Positions 15,829 to 24,562 of a DNA stretch of 64,000 bases are shown in pieces. This DNA is from Novosphingobium sp. 18050 (GTDB lineage: Bacteria; Pseudomonadota; Alphaproteobacteria; Sphingomonadales; Sphingomonadaceae), in contig NZ_CACSJO010000001.1 of assembly GCF_902706195.1 (NCBI RefSeq), forward strand, positions 248,001-312,000. The letters are read 5' to 3'. Below the pieces are notes generated by a model. That model saw only the letters and a program-made list of their open reading frames with translations. It had not been told where the DNA came from and searched no databases. Made by a program: the position numbers and the translations under genes. Position 1 is the stretch's first letter, and every line of letters starts with the position of its first letter.

Positions 15829-17170
15829 AGAGCGTGGGGCGGCTGATCCCGAGCATCTTGGCCGTGCTGGAGATATTCCCCTCGCTACGGGCCAGGGCAT
15901 GGCGAATAACCTTGCGGTCCGACTGCTCGCGGGCGGTCTTGAGGTTGAGCGCGTTGACCACCTGTTCGTCGGGCTCGGCAAGGTCGAGATCGGCGGCGCT
16001 GACCAGTTTCTCGTCGGCCATGATGACCGCGCGCTTCACCCGGTTTTCCAGTTCGCGCACATTGCCCGGCCAGCCCCAGGCATCGATCGCGGCAAGCCCA
16101 TCGGCAGCGAAGCCGCGTACGCGCGGGTTCATTTCCTTGGCGTATCGGTTGAGGAAAGCCTTCGCGAGCAGCGTGGGATCGCCCGGCCGCTCGGCAAGGC
16201 TGGGAATACGCACGACGATCTCGGCAAGGCGGTAATAGAGATCCTCGCGGAACCGCCCTTCGGCGATCATCGCCTCAAGATCCTGGTGCGTGGCGCAGAC
16301 GATGCGGGTGTCGACGGGGATCGATTCGCGGCTGCCGACACGCTCGATCACGCGCTCCTGCAGGAAGCGCAGCAACTTGACCTGTAGCTGAAGCGGAATG
16401 TCGCCCACTTCGTCGAGGAACAGGGTGCCCCCTGCGGCCTGCTCGATCTTGCCATGCGTCGTCTTCACAGCGCCGGTAAAAGCGCCCTTCTCGTGCCCGA
16501 ACAGCTCGCTTTCGAGCAGGTTCTCGGGAATCGCGGCGCAGTTGATGGCGACGAACTCCCGCTTGGCGCGGCCGCTGGCGTCATGCAGGCCGCGCGCCAG
16601 CAGTTCCTTGCCGGTGCCGCTGGCGCCCAGCAGCATGACCGAGACATTGGTATTGGCCACCCGCTCGATCGTGCGTGCCACGCGGACCATCTCGGGCGCG
16701 GCGGTAATCATCCGGCCCAGGACTTTCTCGTCCTTCTCGACCTTTCCGGCGAGGCGGCGGTTTTCCTCCTCCAGCCGGTGGAGTTGCAACGCCCGGCGCA
16801 CGATGAGGCCCAGCGTGTCGATGTCGACAGGCTTCTGGTAGAAGTCGTATGCGCCGTGGGCGATGGCCTGCAACGCGCTTTCCCGCGCGCCGTGGCCGGA
16901 TGCGACGACGACCTTGGTATCAGGCTTGAGCGCCATGATCTCGTCAAGGACGGCGAAACCCTCGGTGGTGCCGTCCGGGTCTGGCGGCAGGCCAAGGTCG
17001 AGCGTCACTACGTCGGGCATTTCCGAACGCAGCAGGGCAATGGCGCTGGCACGGTCACCGGCGACAAAGACCTCGAAATCCTCGTAGGCCCACTTGAGCT
17101 GCGCCTGAAGGCCCGCATCGTCCTCGACGATAAGCAGCTTGGGCAGACGGACGGCGGCGGTATCGGTCAT
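15794..17170 (-). CDS. prsR: PEP-CTERM-box sigma-54 response regulator PrsR
   Basis: A 458-aa NtrC-type regulator. The receiver domain holds IVEDD and the phospho-acceptor in TLDLGLPPDPDG (about D58). The AAA+ domain has Walker A GASGTGKE, the GAFTGA loop that contacts sigma-54, Walker B GGTLFLDEVGD, and WPGNVRELEN. The C-terminal Fis-type helix-turn-helix reads ISSTAKMLGISRPTLYDLL. ATG at 17170 overlaps the prsK stop as TGATG, so translation is coupled. PrsR proteins activate exopolysaccharide/PEP-CTERM genes from sigma-54 promoters; that target set is family knowledge, not visible here. Confidence 0.9.
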   Translation of the reverse strand: MTDTAAVRLPKLLIVEDDAGLQAQLKWAYEDFEVFVAGDRASAIALLRSEMPDVVTLDLGLPPDPDGTTEGFAVLDEIMALKPDTKVVVASGHGARESALQAIAHGAYDFYQKPVDIDTLGLIVRRALQLHRLEEENRRLAGKVEKDEKVLGRMITAAPEMVRVARTIERVANTNVSVMLLGASGTGKELLARGLHDASGRAKREFVAINCAAIPENLLESELFGHEKGAFTGAVKTTHGKIEQAAGGTLFLDEVGDIPLQLQVKLLRFLQERVIERVGSRESIPVDTRIVCATHQDLEAMIAEGRFREDLYYRLAEIVVRIPSLAERPGDPTLLAKAFLNRYAKEMNPRVRGFAADGLAAIDAWGWPGNVRELENRVKRAVIMADEKLVSAADLDLAEPDEQVVNALNLKTAREQSDRKVIRHALARSEGNISSTAKMLGISRPTLYDLLKQYDLQS

Positions 17171-19311
17171 CACGCTACCTTCTGGTCGTGGGAGGCGAGG
17201 GTCTGGTAAATATCGCTGGCGGCGGCGAGCGGCAGGCGCACCACGAAGCGCGAGCCAAGCCCTTCGCGCGATTCGACGTCGAGCCGTCCGCGCATCCCCC
17301 GCACCAGCTCACGGGCCTCGAAAGCCCCGATGCCGAAGCCGCCGGTCTTGGTCGAGACGAAGGGTTTGAACAGGCGGTTGCGGACGAAGTCGGCGCTCAT
17401 GCCGCTGCCGGAATCGAGCACTTCGAAACGCGCATTGAGCCCGTCTATCGAAAGCGAGACGAAGACCGGACTTTCCGGCCCACTGGCGTCGATAGCGTTC
17501 TGGACCAGATGCATCAGCACCTGTTCCAGCGAATGGCGGTTGGCGGTGATGACGGCAACGCGCGTTTCGGCCAGCACCACCTGCGGAGTGGCGCGGAAAC
17601 GCTCCATCACCACCGAAAGCACTTCGGCCGCCGGCACCGGCTCCAGCTTGTCGACGCCGCCGGAACCATAGCGCGAAAGGCGGGCCAGAAGGGCGTTGAG
17701 CTTGTCCGACGAATTGCGCAGCGTCACCAGCATGTCGGCGCGGAAAGCCGGCTTTTCAGCATGGAGTTCAGCATTGCGGGCGAGCAGGCTGAACTGGCTG
17801 GCAAGGTTCTTGATGTCGTGCATCACGAAGGCGATGCGGCGGTGAAAGTCCTCGAAACGCGCGGATTCGGCAAGGGCAAGCTGGCTCGAATTCTCCGCGA
17901 GGTAGCTGGCCACCTGCTGGCCTATGACGCGCAGGAGGTCGAAATCCTCCCAGTCGAACTTGCGGGCCAGCTGCGGGCGGGCCAGCACCACCATGCCGAC
18001 AAGGCGCTCATAGTGGACCAGCGGGATCATCGCCCAGGCACGCGGATGCTCGATCAGCCAGCGCGGGACGTCGTTTTCCCACTCGCTGCCGAGGTTGTCG
18101 GCTGCGGCGCTGCCGCGCACTTCGTCCAGGTCGCAAATGTAGCCGGTACGCTCGAAATGGCCGAGGCCGCGCAGCGGGATGGCGACCGAAGGAACCTCAA
18201 TCTCCGCCCAGTTCCAGCGCGCGGCGAGGGTCAGTTCGCCCTGGTCGCCGGGTGTCAGAAGCAGGCCTGCGGGACTTTCGAACACGTCGGCGATGGACTG
18301 CACCACGCGCTCGCCCAGCGGGAGCGATTCCTCGCCGCCACTGCCGATGGTGCGGGTGAAGCGCAGCCACTCCTCGCGGTAGTCGTAGCGGTGCTGGAAG
18401 AAGTGCTTGGCAAGCATGACCTTGAGCCAGGCGCGCACCCGGCGCGAGGGCAACACCACAAGCGCCAGCGCGCTCGCCATTGTCAGGAACGTCAGCTCGA
18501 TCAGACGTGCGAAGTTGCCGCCCGCATAGGAAAGCCACTGCCCCACCGCGACCATGCCGACGAGGTAGACGCCGATCACAAGCAGGGAGAAAGTCTGGAA
18601 CGTCACCGCGCGCGAGGGTCGAAGGCGCAGGTCGTTCCGGTTTCCAGCCGCCGCGATGGCGATGCAGGCCGCCAACGCAGCTGTGGCAATACCGCGCAGC
18701 GCGGCGATCTCATAAGGCCAACTGCCCGCAAGGTAGGCGATCGTGTAAAGGTTGAGGTCAAAGGCCCAGAGCGCGGCAAGCCCGACCGCCGGCCAGCGCA
18801 GTGCCGCCCGCGATTCGCGCGGTGCACCTGCGTAGAGGTTGTGGACCAGCACCAGCCCGCCGACCGTCACCAGCAGGCGGAACATCACGTTGAACTCGAA
18901 CGCAACGCGCAGGACATCGCGGTCCACCGTCAGGCGCGAAAGGCCATAGTCGACGCCCAGATGTAGCAGCTCGACGAAGGCGAGCACGAAGATCACAGGG
19001 CGGATCGGGGCCAGGCTGGCATGGCGCCCGTCGCTGGCGAAGAGGCGGTAGGTAACCACCAGCCAGCCCAGATTGCGCGCGCTCTCAGCCAGTGAAGGCG
19101 CGAAGATGGCTGCGGGCGAGGCGGTCGCCGCGGCGCCGGCAAGGCTCCACAAGGCTGTAAGCAAAAGTGCGATGACCACCGCCGTCCCCGCGCGACCGAA
19201 ACGGTCGCGGCGGGTGGCCAACCAGATCGCCACGCTCGCCAGCGCGATCGCTCCGGTCAGATCGAAAGCGACTCCGATGGTCGTCCACACGGCTTCGGGC
19301 CCTGCGATCAT
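17170..19311 (-). CDS. prsK: XrtA/PEP-CTERM system histidine kinase PrsK
   Basis: A 713-aa sensor kinase. The N-terminal ~290 residues hold a series of hydrophobic helices, followed by a GAF-like region. The dimerisation/phospho-acceptor segment is RRIAFVMHDIKNLASQ with the His in MHDIKN. The ATPase domain has VLMHLVQNAIDAS (N box), DSGSGMS (G1) and GGFGIGAFEARELV (G2). It should phosphorylate the adjacent PrsR. The ATG overlaps the stop of the sugar transferase gene (TGATG), so the three genes form a coupled operon. Confidence 0.9.
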   Translation of the reverse strand: MIAGPEAVWTTIGVAFDLTGAIALASVAIWLATRRDRFGRAGTAVVIALLLTALWSLAGAAATASPAAIFAPSLAESARNLGWLVVTYRLFASDGRHASLAPIRPVIFVLAFVELLHLGVDYGLSRLTVDRDVLRVAFEFNVMFRLLVTVGGLVLVHNLYAGAPRESRAALRWPAVGLAALWAFDLNLYTIAYLAGSWPYEIAALRGIATAALAACIAIAAAGNRNDLRLRPSRAVTFQTFSLLVIGVYLVGMVAVGQWLSYAGGNFARLIELTFLTMASALALVVLPSRRVRAWLKVMLAKHFFQHRYDYREEWLRFTRTIGSGGEESLPLGERVVQSIADVFESPAGLLLTPGDQGELTLAARWNWAEIEVPSVAIPLRGLGHFERTGYICDLDEVRGSAAADNLGSEWENDVPRWLIEHPRAWAMIPLVHYERLVGMVVLARPQLARKFDWEDFDLLRVIGQQVASYLAENSSQLALAESARFEDFHRRIAFVMHDIKNLASQFSLLARNAELHAEKPAFRADMLVTLRNSSDKLNALLARLSRYGSGGVDKLEPVPAAEVLSVVMERFRATPQVVLAETRVAVITANRHSLEQVLMHLVQNAIDASGPESPVFVSLSIDGLNARFEVLDSGSGMSADFVRNRLFKPFVSTKTGGFGIGAFEARELVRGMRGRLDVESREGLGSRFVVRLPLAAASDIYQTLASHDQKVA

Positions 19312-20696
19312 CAGCGCGCGCCTTCGCTCCACAGCACGACGCGCAGCGTCTGCAGGATGATGAGCAGGTCGAGGAACGGCGTGTAGTTCTTGGCGTAGTA
19401 AAGATCGTATTCGAGCTTGTGCCGCGAATCCTCGATCGAGGCGCCGTAGGGATAGTTGATCTGCGCCCAGCCGGTGATGCCCGGCTTCACCATGTGCCGC
19501 TCCGCATAGTAGCGAAGCTGTTCTTCAAGGTCGGCGACAAATTCGGGACGCTCGGGACGCGGGCCGACGAAGCTCATCTCGCCCTTGAGGACGGTCCAGG
19601 CCTGCGGCAGTTCGTCGATGCGCACCTTGCGGATAAATTTGCCGATGCGGGTCACGCGCGGGTCGTCCTTGGAGGCCCACTGCGCGCCCGCCACTTCGGC
19701 ATCGGTGCGCATGGAGCGCAGCTTGACGACGTCGAAGCATTCACCAAACAGGCCGACGCGCGGCTGGCGGTAGAAAGCGGGGCCCTTGCTATCGATCTTC
19801 ACCAGCAGCGCGAAAAGCACGATGACCGGCGCGGTGACGATCAGCAGCAGCGCGCTGACGGCAATGTCGAACACGCGCTTGGATGCGCTGGAAATCGCTC
19901 GGCCGGACGAGAATCCGTCGGAGAAGATCAGCCAGCTGGGATTGACGGTGTCGAGATCGACGCGGCCGGTCTCGCGCTCGAGGAAGCTGGAGAATTCGTT
20001 GACGTGCACGCCTGCGGTCTTGATCCGCAGCAGGTCCTTGAGCGGCAGCGCGTTGCGGCGCTCTTCCAGTGCAAGCACAACTTCGCTGACGCCGAGGTTC
20101 TCGACATACCGGGTGAGGTTGTGGATCGCCCCGCGCGATATCGCTTCTTCGACCACCGGCTGGCTCTCGCTCATGGTGACGTAACCGACGATAGCAAACC
20201 CGCTCTCGGGACGTTCGCCCAGCACCCGCAGGCGCTGCGCCCGCTCACCCGCGCCAAGCACGAGGACACGGCGACGGAACGAACTGGTTCCAAGAAAAGC
20301 TCCAAGAATCAGACGGTTCAGGATCAGCAGCACAATCGCGAAGGCCATCGAATAGGCCAGTGTCGAGCGCCAGAAGTTCTGCCCGCCGACAAGGAAATCC
20401 GCAAAGGACAGCGCGATCACACCCAGCGAAATGGCAACCAGCAGGCGCGCGGCGGCGAACCGCTTGGAGCGCAGCGCCTCGCCCCCGTAAACGCCGACCG
20501 AGATCATCGAGAGCGAGATCACTGCCGCAAAAGCGGCGTGAGCGCCAAGCCGGTCGACGATCGCGCCGGCGTCGATGCCGATCTGCTCCGAGCGCAGACG
20601 CCACGATGTCTCGTTGGCAATCGCCAGAAGCAGCACGTCGACCAGCCAGAGCAGGACGACCGCGTGCGGAATGTAATGTTTGAACAGACGAATCAT
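19311..20696 (-). CDS. TIGR03013-type PEP-CTERM/XrtA sugar transferase (polyprenyl-P hexose transferase)
   Basis: A 461-aa membrane enzyme that should load the first sugar phosphate on undecaprenyl phosphate for exopolysaccharide synthesis. It has four N-terminal helices, a central CoA-binding-like Rossmann part (VLVLGAGERAQRLR) and the C-terminal bacterial sugar transferase domain: KRVFDI, LLVKIDSKGPAFYRQPRVG, FDVVKLRSMR, RKVRIDELPQAWTVLKGEMSFVGPRPERPEFV and KPGITGWAQINYPYG. ATG at 20696 (MIRLFKHYIPH) fits family starts better than 20711. First gene of the prs operon; no exosortase is seen in this window. Confidence 0.88.
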   Translation of the reverse strand: MIRLFKHYIPHAVVLLWLVDVLLLAIANETSWRLRSEQIGIDAGAIVDRLGAHAAFAAVISLSMISVGVYGGEALRSKRFAAARLLVAISLGVIALSFADFLVGGQNFWRSTLAYSMAFAIVLLILNRLILGAFLGTSSFRRRVLVLGAGERAQRLRVLGERPESGFAIVGYVTMSESQPVVEEAISRGAIHNLTRYVENLGVSEVVLALEERRNALPLKDLLRIKTAGVHVNEFSSFLERETGRVDLDTVNPSWLIFSDGFSSGRAISSASKRVFDIAVSALLLIVTAPVIVLFALLVKIDSKGPAFYRQPRVGLFGECFDVVKLRSMRTDAEVAGAQWASKDDPRVTRIGKFIRKVRIDELPQAWTVLKGEMSFVGPRPERPEFVADLEEQLRYYAERHMVKPGITGWAQINYPYGASIEDSRHKLEYDLYYAKNYTPFLDLLIILQTLRVVLWSEGAR

Positions 20697-20892
20697 CGTC
20701 GCTGGTGCCATCCTTCGCAGCCGAATACCGGCCTTGCATGACGGCCTAGTGCAAAGGCTTTAACTGTCGGTTACCTTAACAGCGCAATAGCACACATGCG
20801 GAAAGCCGGCCCCGTTTCGACAGGGCGTTCAAGGGCAGCGATGTCGGCGCGCCTTACACTCGCCCTCTTGCGTTCGCTCTCATAGCCGGCGC

Positions 20893-22209
20893 TTACTTCG
20901 GCATGAGCCGCAGCGCCGTCAGTGTAAGTGCCTGCGAGGCCGAGCCGATCACCTTGTCTGCCTCCGGCGCCCAGAATGGGCTGTGGAGCGAAGGCATCGG
21001 AGGTCCTCCCGCCTTAGCCGCCGCCAGCTTTGCCGGGTCCGCACCGCCAACCCACAGAATCAGCGATTTGATATGCTCTTCGTCCGCGCGGCGGAATTCG
21101 CCGAAATCCTCGCCGCCCATGACCGATGGCGTGAACACGACCTTATCCGCACCTAACCGTGCCTTTAGATCCGCTACCGCCTCGTCGGTGAACTCGGGCG
21201 TGTTCCAGGTGGCGCGGGTATGGGGTTCCTTGACGGTGACCACCGGCATCTGGTCTTCGGCGATGCCGGAGGCGATCGCCTCGCCGCGCGCGATCCGGCG
21301 GATGCCTTCCAGCAGCCGCTCACGCGTCTCATCCGAGTAACTGCGCACGGTGAGTTGCAGCCGCGCCTCGTCGGAGATGATGTTGTGCCGGGTGCCGGAA
21401 TGGAACGAGCCCACTGTCACCACCACCGGATCGACCGGGTTCGTCTCACGACTGACCAGCGTCTGCAGCTTCATGACGATAGCGCTGGCCAGCACGATGG
21501 GATCGCGCGTGGTATGCGGATAGGCGCCGTGCCCGCCCACGCCCTTCACCACGATATCGACGCTGTCGACGTTGGCGAGCGCCCAGCCCTTCGCCGCGCC
21601 GACGACGCCCGCAGGCAGTTCCGGCGTATCGTGAAAGGCCAGCGTGTAGTCGGGCTTGGGAAAGCGGGTGTAGAGACCGTCCTCAAGCATCGCCAGCGCG
21701 CCAGAGCCCGCTTCCTCGGCAGGCTGGCCGATCATCACGAGCGTGCCGGACCACTCACCCTTGCGCGCTGCCAGCAGGCGGGCGGTCTCGATCCAACTGG
21801 TCATGTGCGTATCGTGGCCACAGGCGTGCATGATCCCGCTTTCAACCCCGGCGAGCGATATGCCGCGCTTGGTCGAGGCGAAAGGCAGGCCGGTCTGTTC
21901 GGTCACCGGCAAGCCGTCCATGTCGGCGCGGATCAGGACCGTTGGCCCTGCCCCGTTCTTCAGCACCGCGACGATGCCGGTCTTGCCCACTTTCTCGGTC
22001 ACCGTGAAACCAGCCTTGCGTGCAGCATCGGCCATGATCTTTGGGCTACGCACTTCCTGAAAGCTGAGTTCCGGATTGGCGTGGAAATCGCGGTAGATCT
22101 CCATCAGCCCCGGCATATCGCGCGAAACGCTGTCTGCGACAGTCTGCGCCTGAACGGAGAGTGGAAGGCCGATCACGGCGCTGGCGAGAGTGAGCAATGG
22201 GACACGCAT
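20893..22209 (-). CDS. Secreted M20-family amidohydrolase
   Basis: A 438-aa protein with a signal peptide (MRVPLLTLASAVIGLPLSVQAQ). It has the M20D motifs: FHANPELSFQE, TVLIRADMDGLPV, MHACGHDTHM (metal-binding His/Asp), GQPAEEAGSGA (catalytic Glu pair), FHDTPELPAG, and GGEDFGEF near the end. Relatives hydrolyse N-acyl amino acids or hippurate-like amides. The signal peptide places it in the periplasm or outside. It is monocistronic. Confidence 0.9.
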   Translation of the reverse strand: MRVPLLTLASAVIGLPLSVQAQTVADSVSRDMPGLMEIYRDFHANPELSFQEVRSPKIMADAARKAGFTVTEKVGKTGIVAVLKNGAGPTVLIRADMDGLPVTEQTGLPFASTKRGISLAGVESGIMHACGHDTHMTSWIETARLLAARKGEWSGTLVMIGQPAEEAGSGALAMLEDGLYTRFPKPDYTLAFHDTPELPAGVVGAAKGWALANVDSVDIVVKGVGGHGAYPHTTRDPIVLASAIVMKLQTLVSRETNPVDPVVVTVGSFHSGTRHNIISDEARLQLTVRSYSDETRERLLEGIRRIARGEAIASGIAEDQMPVVTVKEPHTRATWNTPEFTDEAVADLKARLGADKVVFTPSVMGGEDFGEFRRADEEHIKSLILWVGGADPAKLAAAKAGGPPMPSLHSPFWAPEADKVIGSASQALTLTALRLMPK

Positions 22210-22482
22210 GACCGCAGGCTACGTCAAGCATCCCGGTCCGGCAATCGCCGAAGGTGGGTAAGGCGGGCTGCCGGGGAAGTGGCCAAGTTTTTCTCGCAGG
22301 GGCGATAGAAAGCCCTGAATGGACATTCTCAACCGATTGCATAGATTGGTTCTCGAACGAAGGGTCCGCCTTTCGCTTCCGCGGCATTTGATCCTGTCAG
22401 CTTGCTCCGCGTCATCAACCGCTAAAGCGCACGAAACCAAGGCGACAACGCCGGCTTCGTGCCTCCCGTTAGGAGATACGAA

Positions 22483-22650
22483 ATGCTCGATGCCCTTCCT
22501 CCCACTACTTCAGCCGTGCTGCGTGCAAGGCCCGCGGCGAGCCTGCGCTCCACACACCCTTCCTGGCGCGCCAGTTTCGAGCCGACACCCGGCAGTGCCG
22601 GCGCTGCGATCCGCAGTGCCGGCGACTTCTGGTTGCGGCTCGGCCTGTAA
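22483..22650 (+). CDS. Possible small protein (55 aa), unknown function
   Basis: The ATG has a good ribosome binding site (TAGGAG, 8 nt upstream). The stop is followed 7 nt later by an 11-bp hairpin, so a compact transcription unit is plausible. The product is Ala/Arg/Ser-rich with a hydrophobic, aromatic C-terminus (GDFWLRLGL) and no recognised domain. The evidence is positional only. Confidence 0.4.
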   Translation: MLDALPPTTSAVLRARPAASLRSTHPSWRASFEPTPGSAGAAIRSAGDFWLRLGL

Positions 22651-22657
22651 CGCCTCA

Positions 22658-22692
22658 GGGCGACATCGGAAGTCTCAGGTTCGATGTCGCCC
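22658..22692. terminator. Strong stem-loop after the small ORF
   Basis: GGGCGACATCG pairs perfectly with CGATGTCGCCC across a 13-nt loop. There is no U-tract. It lies between the 55-aa ORF and the glutamine amidotransferase gene. Confidence 0.5.
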
Positions 22693-22724
22693 GTTCAGAA
22701 AACTTGTGTAAGACTGGCCTTTAC

Positions 22725-23423
22725 GTGAAGACAGCTCTCATCATCCGCCACGTTCCCCACGAAGGGGTCGCCGGTTACCGCCAGCCCATCGAGGACGCGG
22801 GATATGCAGTATCGCGCATTGACGTGAACGACCCGGAATTCGCAACGCTCGACCTGCGCGAGCCGGACCTGCTCATCATGATGGGTGGGCCGATGGGCGT
22901 CTACGAACAGGATCGTCACCCCTGGATCACCTGCCAGCTGCGCCGCCTCGTCCTGCGGCTGGAGGCGGACCGGCCGACACTGGGTGTCTGTTTCGGTGCC
23001 CAGATGATGGCAAGCGCCCTGGGCGCACAGGTTTATCCGGGCCCGGCCAAGGAAGTTGGTTTCCATCCGGTCGAGGTGCATGGACACGCTGCCGACGGCC
23101 CTCTGCGCCATGTCCGCGAGGTCCCCGTACTGCATTGGCACGGCGACACTTTCACCCGGCCCGAGGGCGTGGACCTGCTGGCCTCCAGCACGCTCTACGA
23201 GCATCAGGCATTCCGGCGCGGCGCGAACCTGCTGGCGCTCCAGTTCCACGCTGAGATGGGCGAGGACCCCCGCTTCGACGCCTGGATGGACCAGTGGCCG
23301 GAAGCCGTGGTGGAAGCGGGCGGCTGCCCGAACGCGCTGCGCGATGCCCATGACGAACTCGGCCCCGGCGCCGTGGCGGCTGGACGCGCGATGATCGCGG
23401 ATTGGCTTTCCGGACTGAACTGA
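22725..23423 (+). CDS. Class I glutamine amidotransferase (GMP synthase-like)
   Basis: This 232-aa stand-alone amidotransferase domain shows LIMMGGPMGVYEQ, the nucleophile elbow GVCFGAQMMASALGA (Cys), VPVLHWHGDTF, and LQFHAEM (His and following Glu), i.e. the full C-H-E triad. Such proteins hydrolyse glutamine or gamma-glutamyl compounds. GTG at 22725 places the first beta strand (KTALIIRHV) at the N-terminus; its ribosome binding site is weak. Confidence 0.85.
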   Translation: MKTALIIRHVPHEGVAGYRQPIEDAGYAVSRIDVNDPEFATLDLREPDLLIMMGGPMGVYEQDRHPWITCQLRRLVLRLEADRPTLGVCFGAQMMASALGAQVYPGPAKEVGFHPVEVHGHAADGPLRHVREVPVLHWHGDTFTRPEGVDLLASSTLYEHQAFRRGANLLALQFHAEMGEDPRFDAWMDQWPEAVVEAGGCPNALRDAHDELGPGAVAAGRAMIADWLSGLN

Positions 23424-23570
23424 AAGAGCGCCCCAGCTTCCGCCAAACGCATCGTCGCCCGGCGCCTCCTACTTCAGCAGGCCCTGCTCCAAAGCCGCTT
23501 CGGCGGCAGCGACTGGCCTTTCCCGCAAGTCAGACCTAGCCTGCCAATCGTTCGATAACGCGAGGCGGAA

Positions 23571-23879
23571 ATGGCTGAAGGATATTCGACAAAGCTACCG
23601 AATCGCACCGCCAGATTCTCGCTGGCAGCAGCCATTCGAGGCCTGCGCACCGCGCTGACCAGCTTCTTTCCCGTCGCCGTATTCGCTATGGTGCTGGTCG
23701 GGGCGATCTCCGCCTGGGGCTTCATCGCGGGAATAATGCCGGGGAGCGTTCTCGCTGGCGTGGTTGCATGGGCGCTGGTCAGGACCATCGCCGCCTACCC
23801 GGCCGCGCAGTGGCTTGCCGCCACCGCCGTAGGAACCGTGCTGGTCCTTTTCGTCGTCTCGATCTTCCAGACGCCTTAG
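23571..23879 (+). CDS. Small membrane protein, unknown function (102 aa)
   Basis: Three hydrophobic segments are visible (FPVAVFAMVLVGAISAWGFIAG, VLAGVVAWALVRTI, AATAVGTVLVLFVVSIF) after a basic cytoplasmic N-terminus. A clear ribosome binding site (GAGGCGGAA) precedes the ATG. No domain recognised. It ends 12 bp before the convergent tRNA-Leu. Confidence 0.6.
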   Translation: MAEGYSTKLPNRTARFSLAAAIRGLRTALTSFFPVAVFAMVLVGAISAWGFIAGIMPGSVLAGVVAWALVRTIAAYPAAQWLAATAVGTVLVLFVVSIFQTP

Positions 23880-23891
23880 TCGGCGAAAGAT

Positions 23892-23977
23892 TGGTGCCCC
23901 TGGCCCGACTCGAACGGGCACGCCTTTCGACAAACGATTTTGAGTCGTTCGCGTCTACCATTCCGCCACAGGGGCAC
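23892..23977 (-). tRNA. tRNA-Leu (CAA)
   Basis: On the minus strand an 86-nt type II tRNA is seen: acceptor GTGCCCC pairing with GGGGCAC, anticodon stem AACGA/TCGTT with loop CTCAAAA (anticodon CAA), a long variable arm, T-arm GTTCGAGTC, and encoded CCA. It reads UUG codons. Confidence 0.95.
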
Positions 23978-24031
23978 GGACAAGCCGGGGACGCTTAGAC
24001 GTGCCTTCGATGCGGTTCAAGCCCGTCCGCG

Positions 24032-24367
24032 TCAAAAAGACCAATCCATCGCAACATGGACCAAACGAGACTTCATGACGCCCTTGCGCGAGCCCAAAGT
24101 ACCGATCTCGAAGCGCGGCCCTTCTTCGCCGGGTTGATAGGTCAGCCGCAGCTTCACTTTCTCGCGCATGATCGGGATGGAATCGGTGCCCAAAGCCTGT
24201 GAGCGAATCACTCGCCGAGCCGCCGGTAAAGCGCGTCCGGCCACCGCACGAAGATCGAAACCATCTTCCATGGGAGCCTCGGCCATGGCGGGCACCGGCA
24301 CCGCAGCGCAGGCCAGCACCAGGGCGCATCGACGGGGGGCATGGTGACGAAGGTCAGGGCGTTCCAT
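24032..24367 (-). CDS. Small secreted protein, unknown function (111 aa)
   Basis: The N-terminus has a basic region followed by a hydrophobic core and an Ala-X-Ala site (PAMA before EAPMED), which fits a signal peptide. The mature part is about 80 aa and basic in its second half (MREKVKLRLTYQPGEEGPRFEIGTLGSRKG). No domain recognised. No strong ribosome binding site is visible, so the start is tentative. Confidence 0.5.
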   Translation of the reverse strand: MERPDLRHHAPRRCALVLACAAVPVPAMAEAPMEDGFDLRAVAGRALPAARRVIRSQALGTDSIPIMREKVKLRLTYQPGEEGPRFEIGTLGSRKGVMKSRLVHVAMDWSF

Positions 24368-24473
24368 GGCCCAACGTCATAACACCACTTGCGGAAACTA
24401 CCGCGTCAGTTGCGTTTCAGTTCAGAGACTGACGTTCTCGCTGCGACGAAGCGAATGAAACCTGCGGCGAATC

Positions 24474-24513
24474 AAAAACGCCGCCCCGGACTTGATCCGG
24501 GACGGCGTTTTTT
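24474..24513. terminator. Bidirectional terminator (repeat copy 2)
   Basis: A-run, 11-bp stem plus extra A/T pairs around the loop CTTGA, then a T-run. It lies between the ends or starts of neighbouring minus-strand units and ends the inositol monophosphatase transcript. It shares the core CCGGAC(C/T)TGATCCGG with two other hairpins here. Confidence 0.85.
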
Positions 24514-24562
24514 GAAATTGGACCTCTCCGCCCGGGTTCATGCCCGAACGGCGCAGGGCCTA

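Noticed and set aside
17188..18966. 592-codon plus-strand frame opposite prsK
   Set aside because: PrsK has clear kinase motifs and coupled neighbours. The opposite frame is long only because of high GC and has no recognisable motif.
24032..24562. Toxin-antitoxin pair next to tRNA-Leu
   Set aside because: Only one small secreted protein is seen. There is no second short gene and no known toxin or antitoxin motif.
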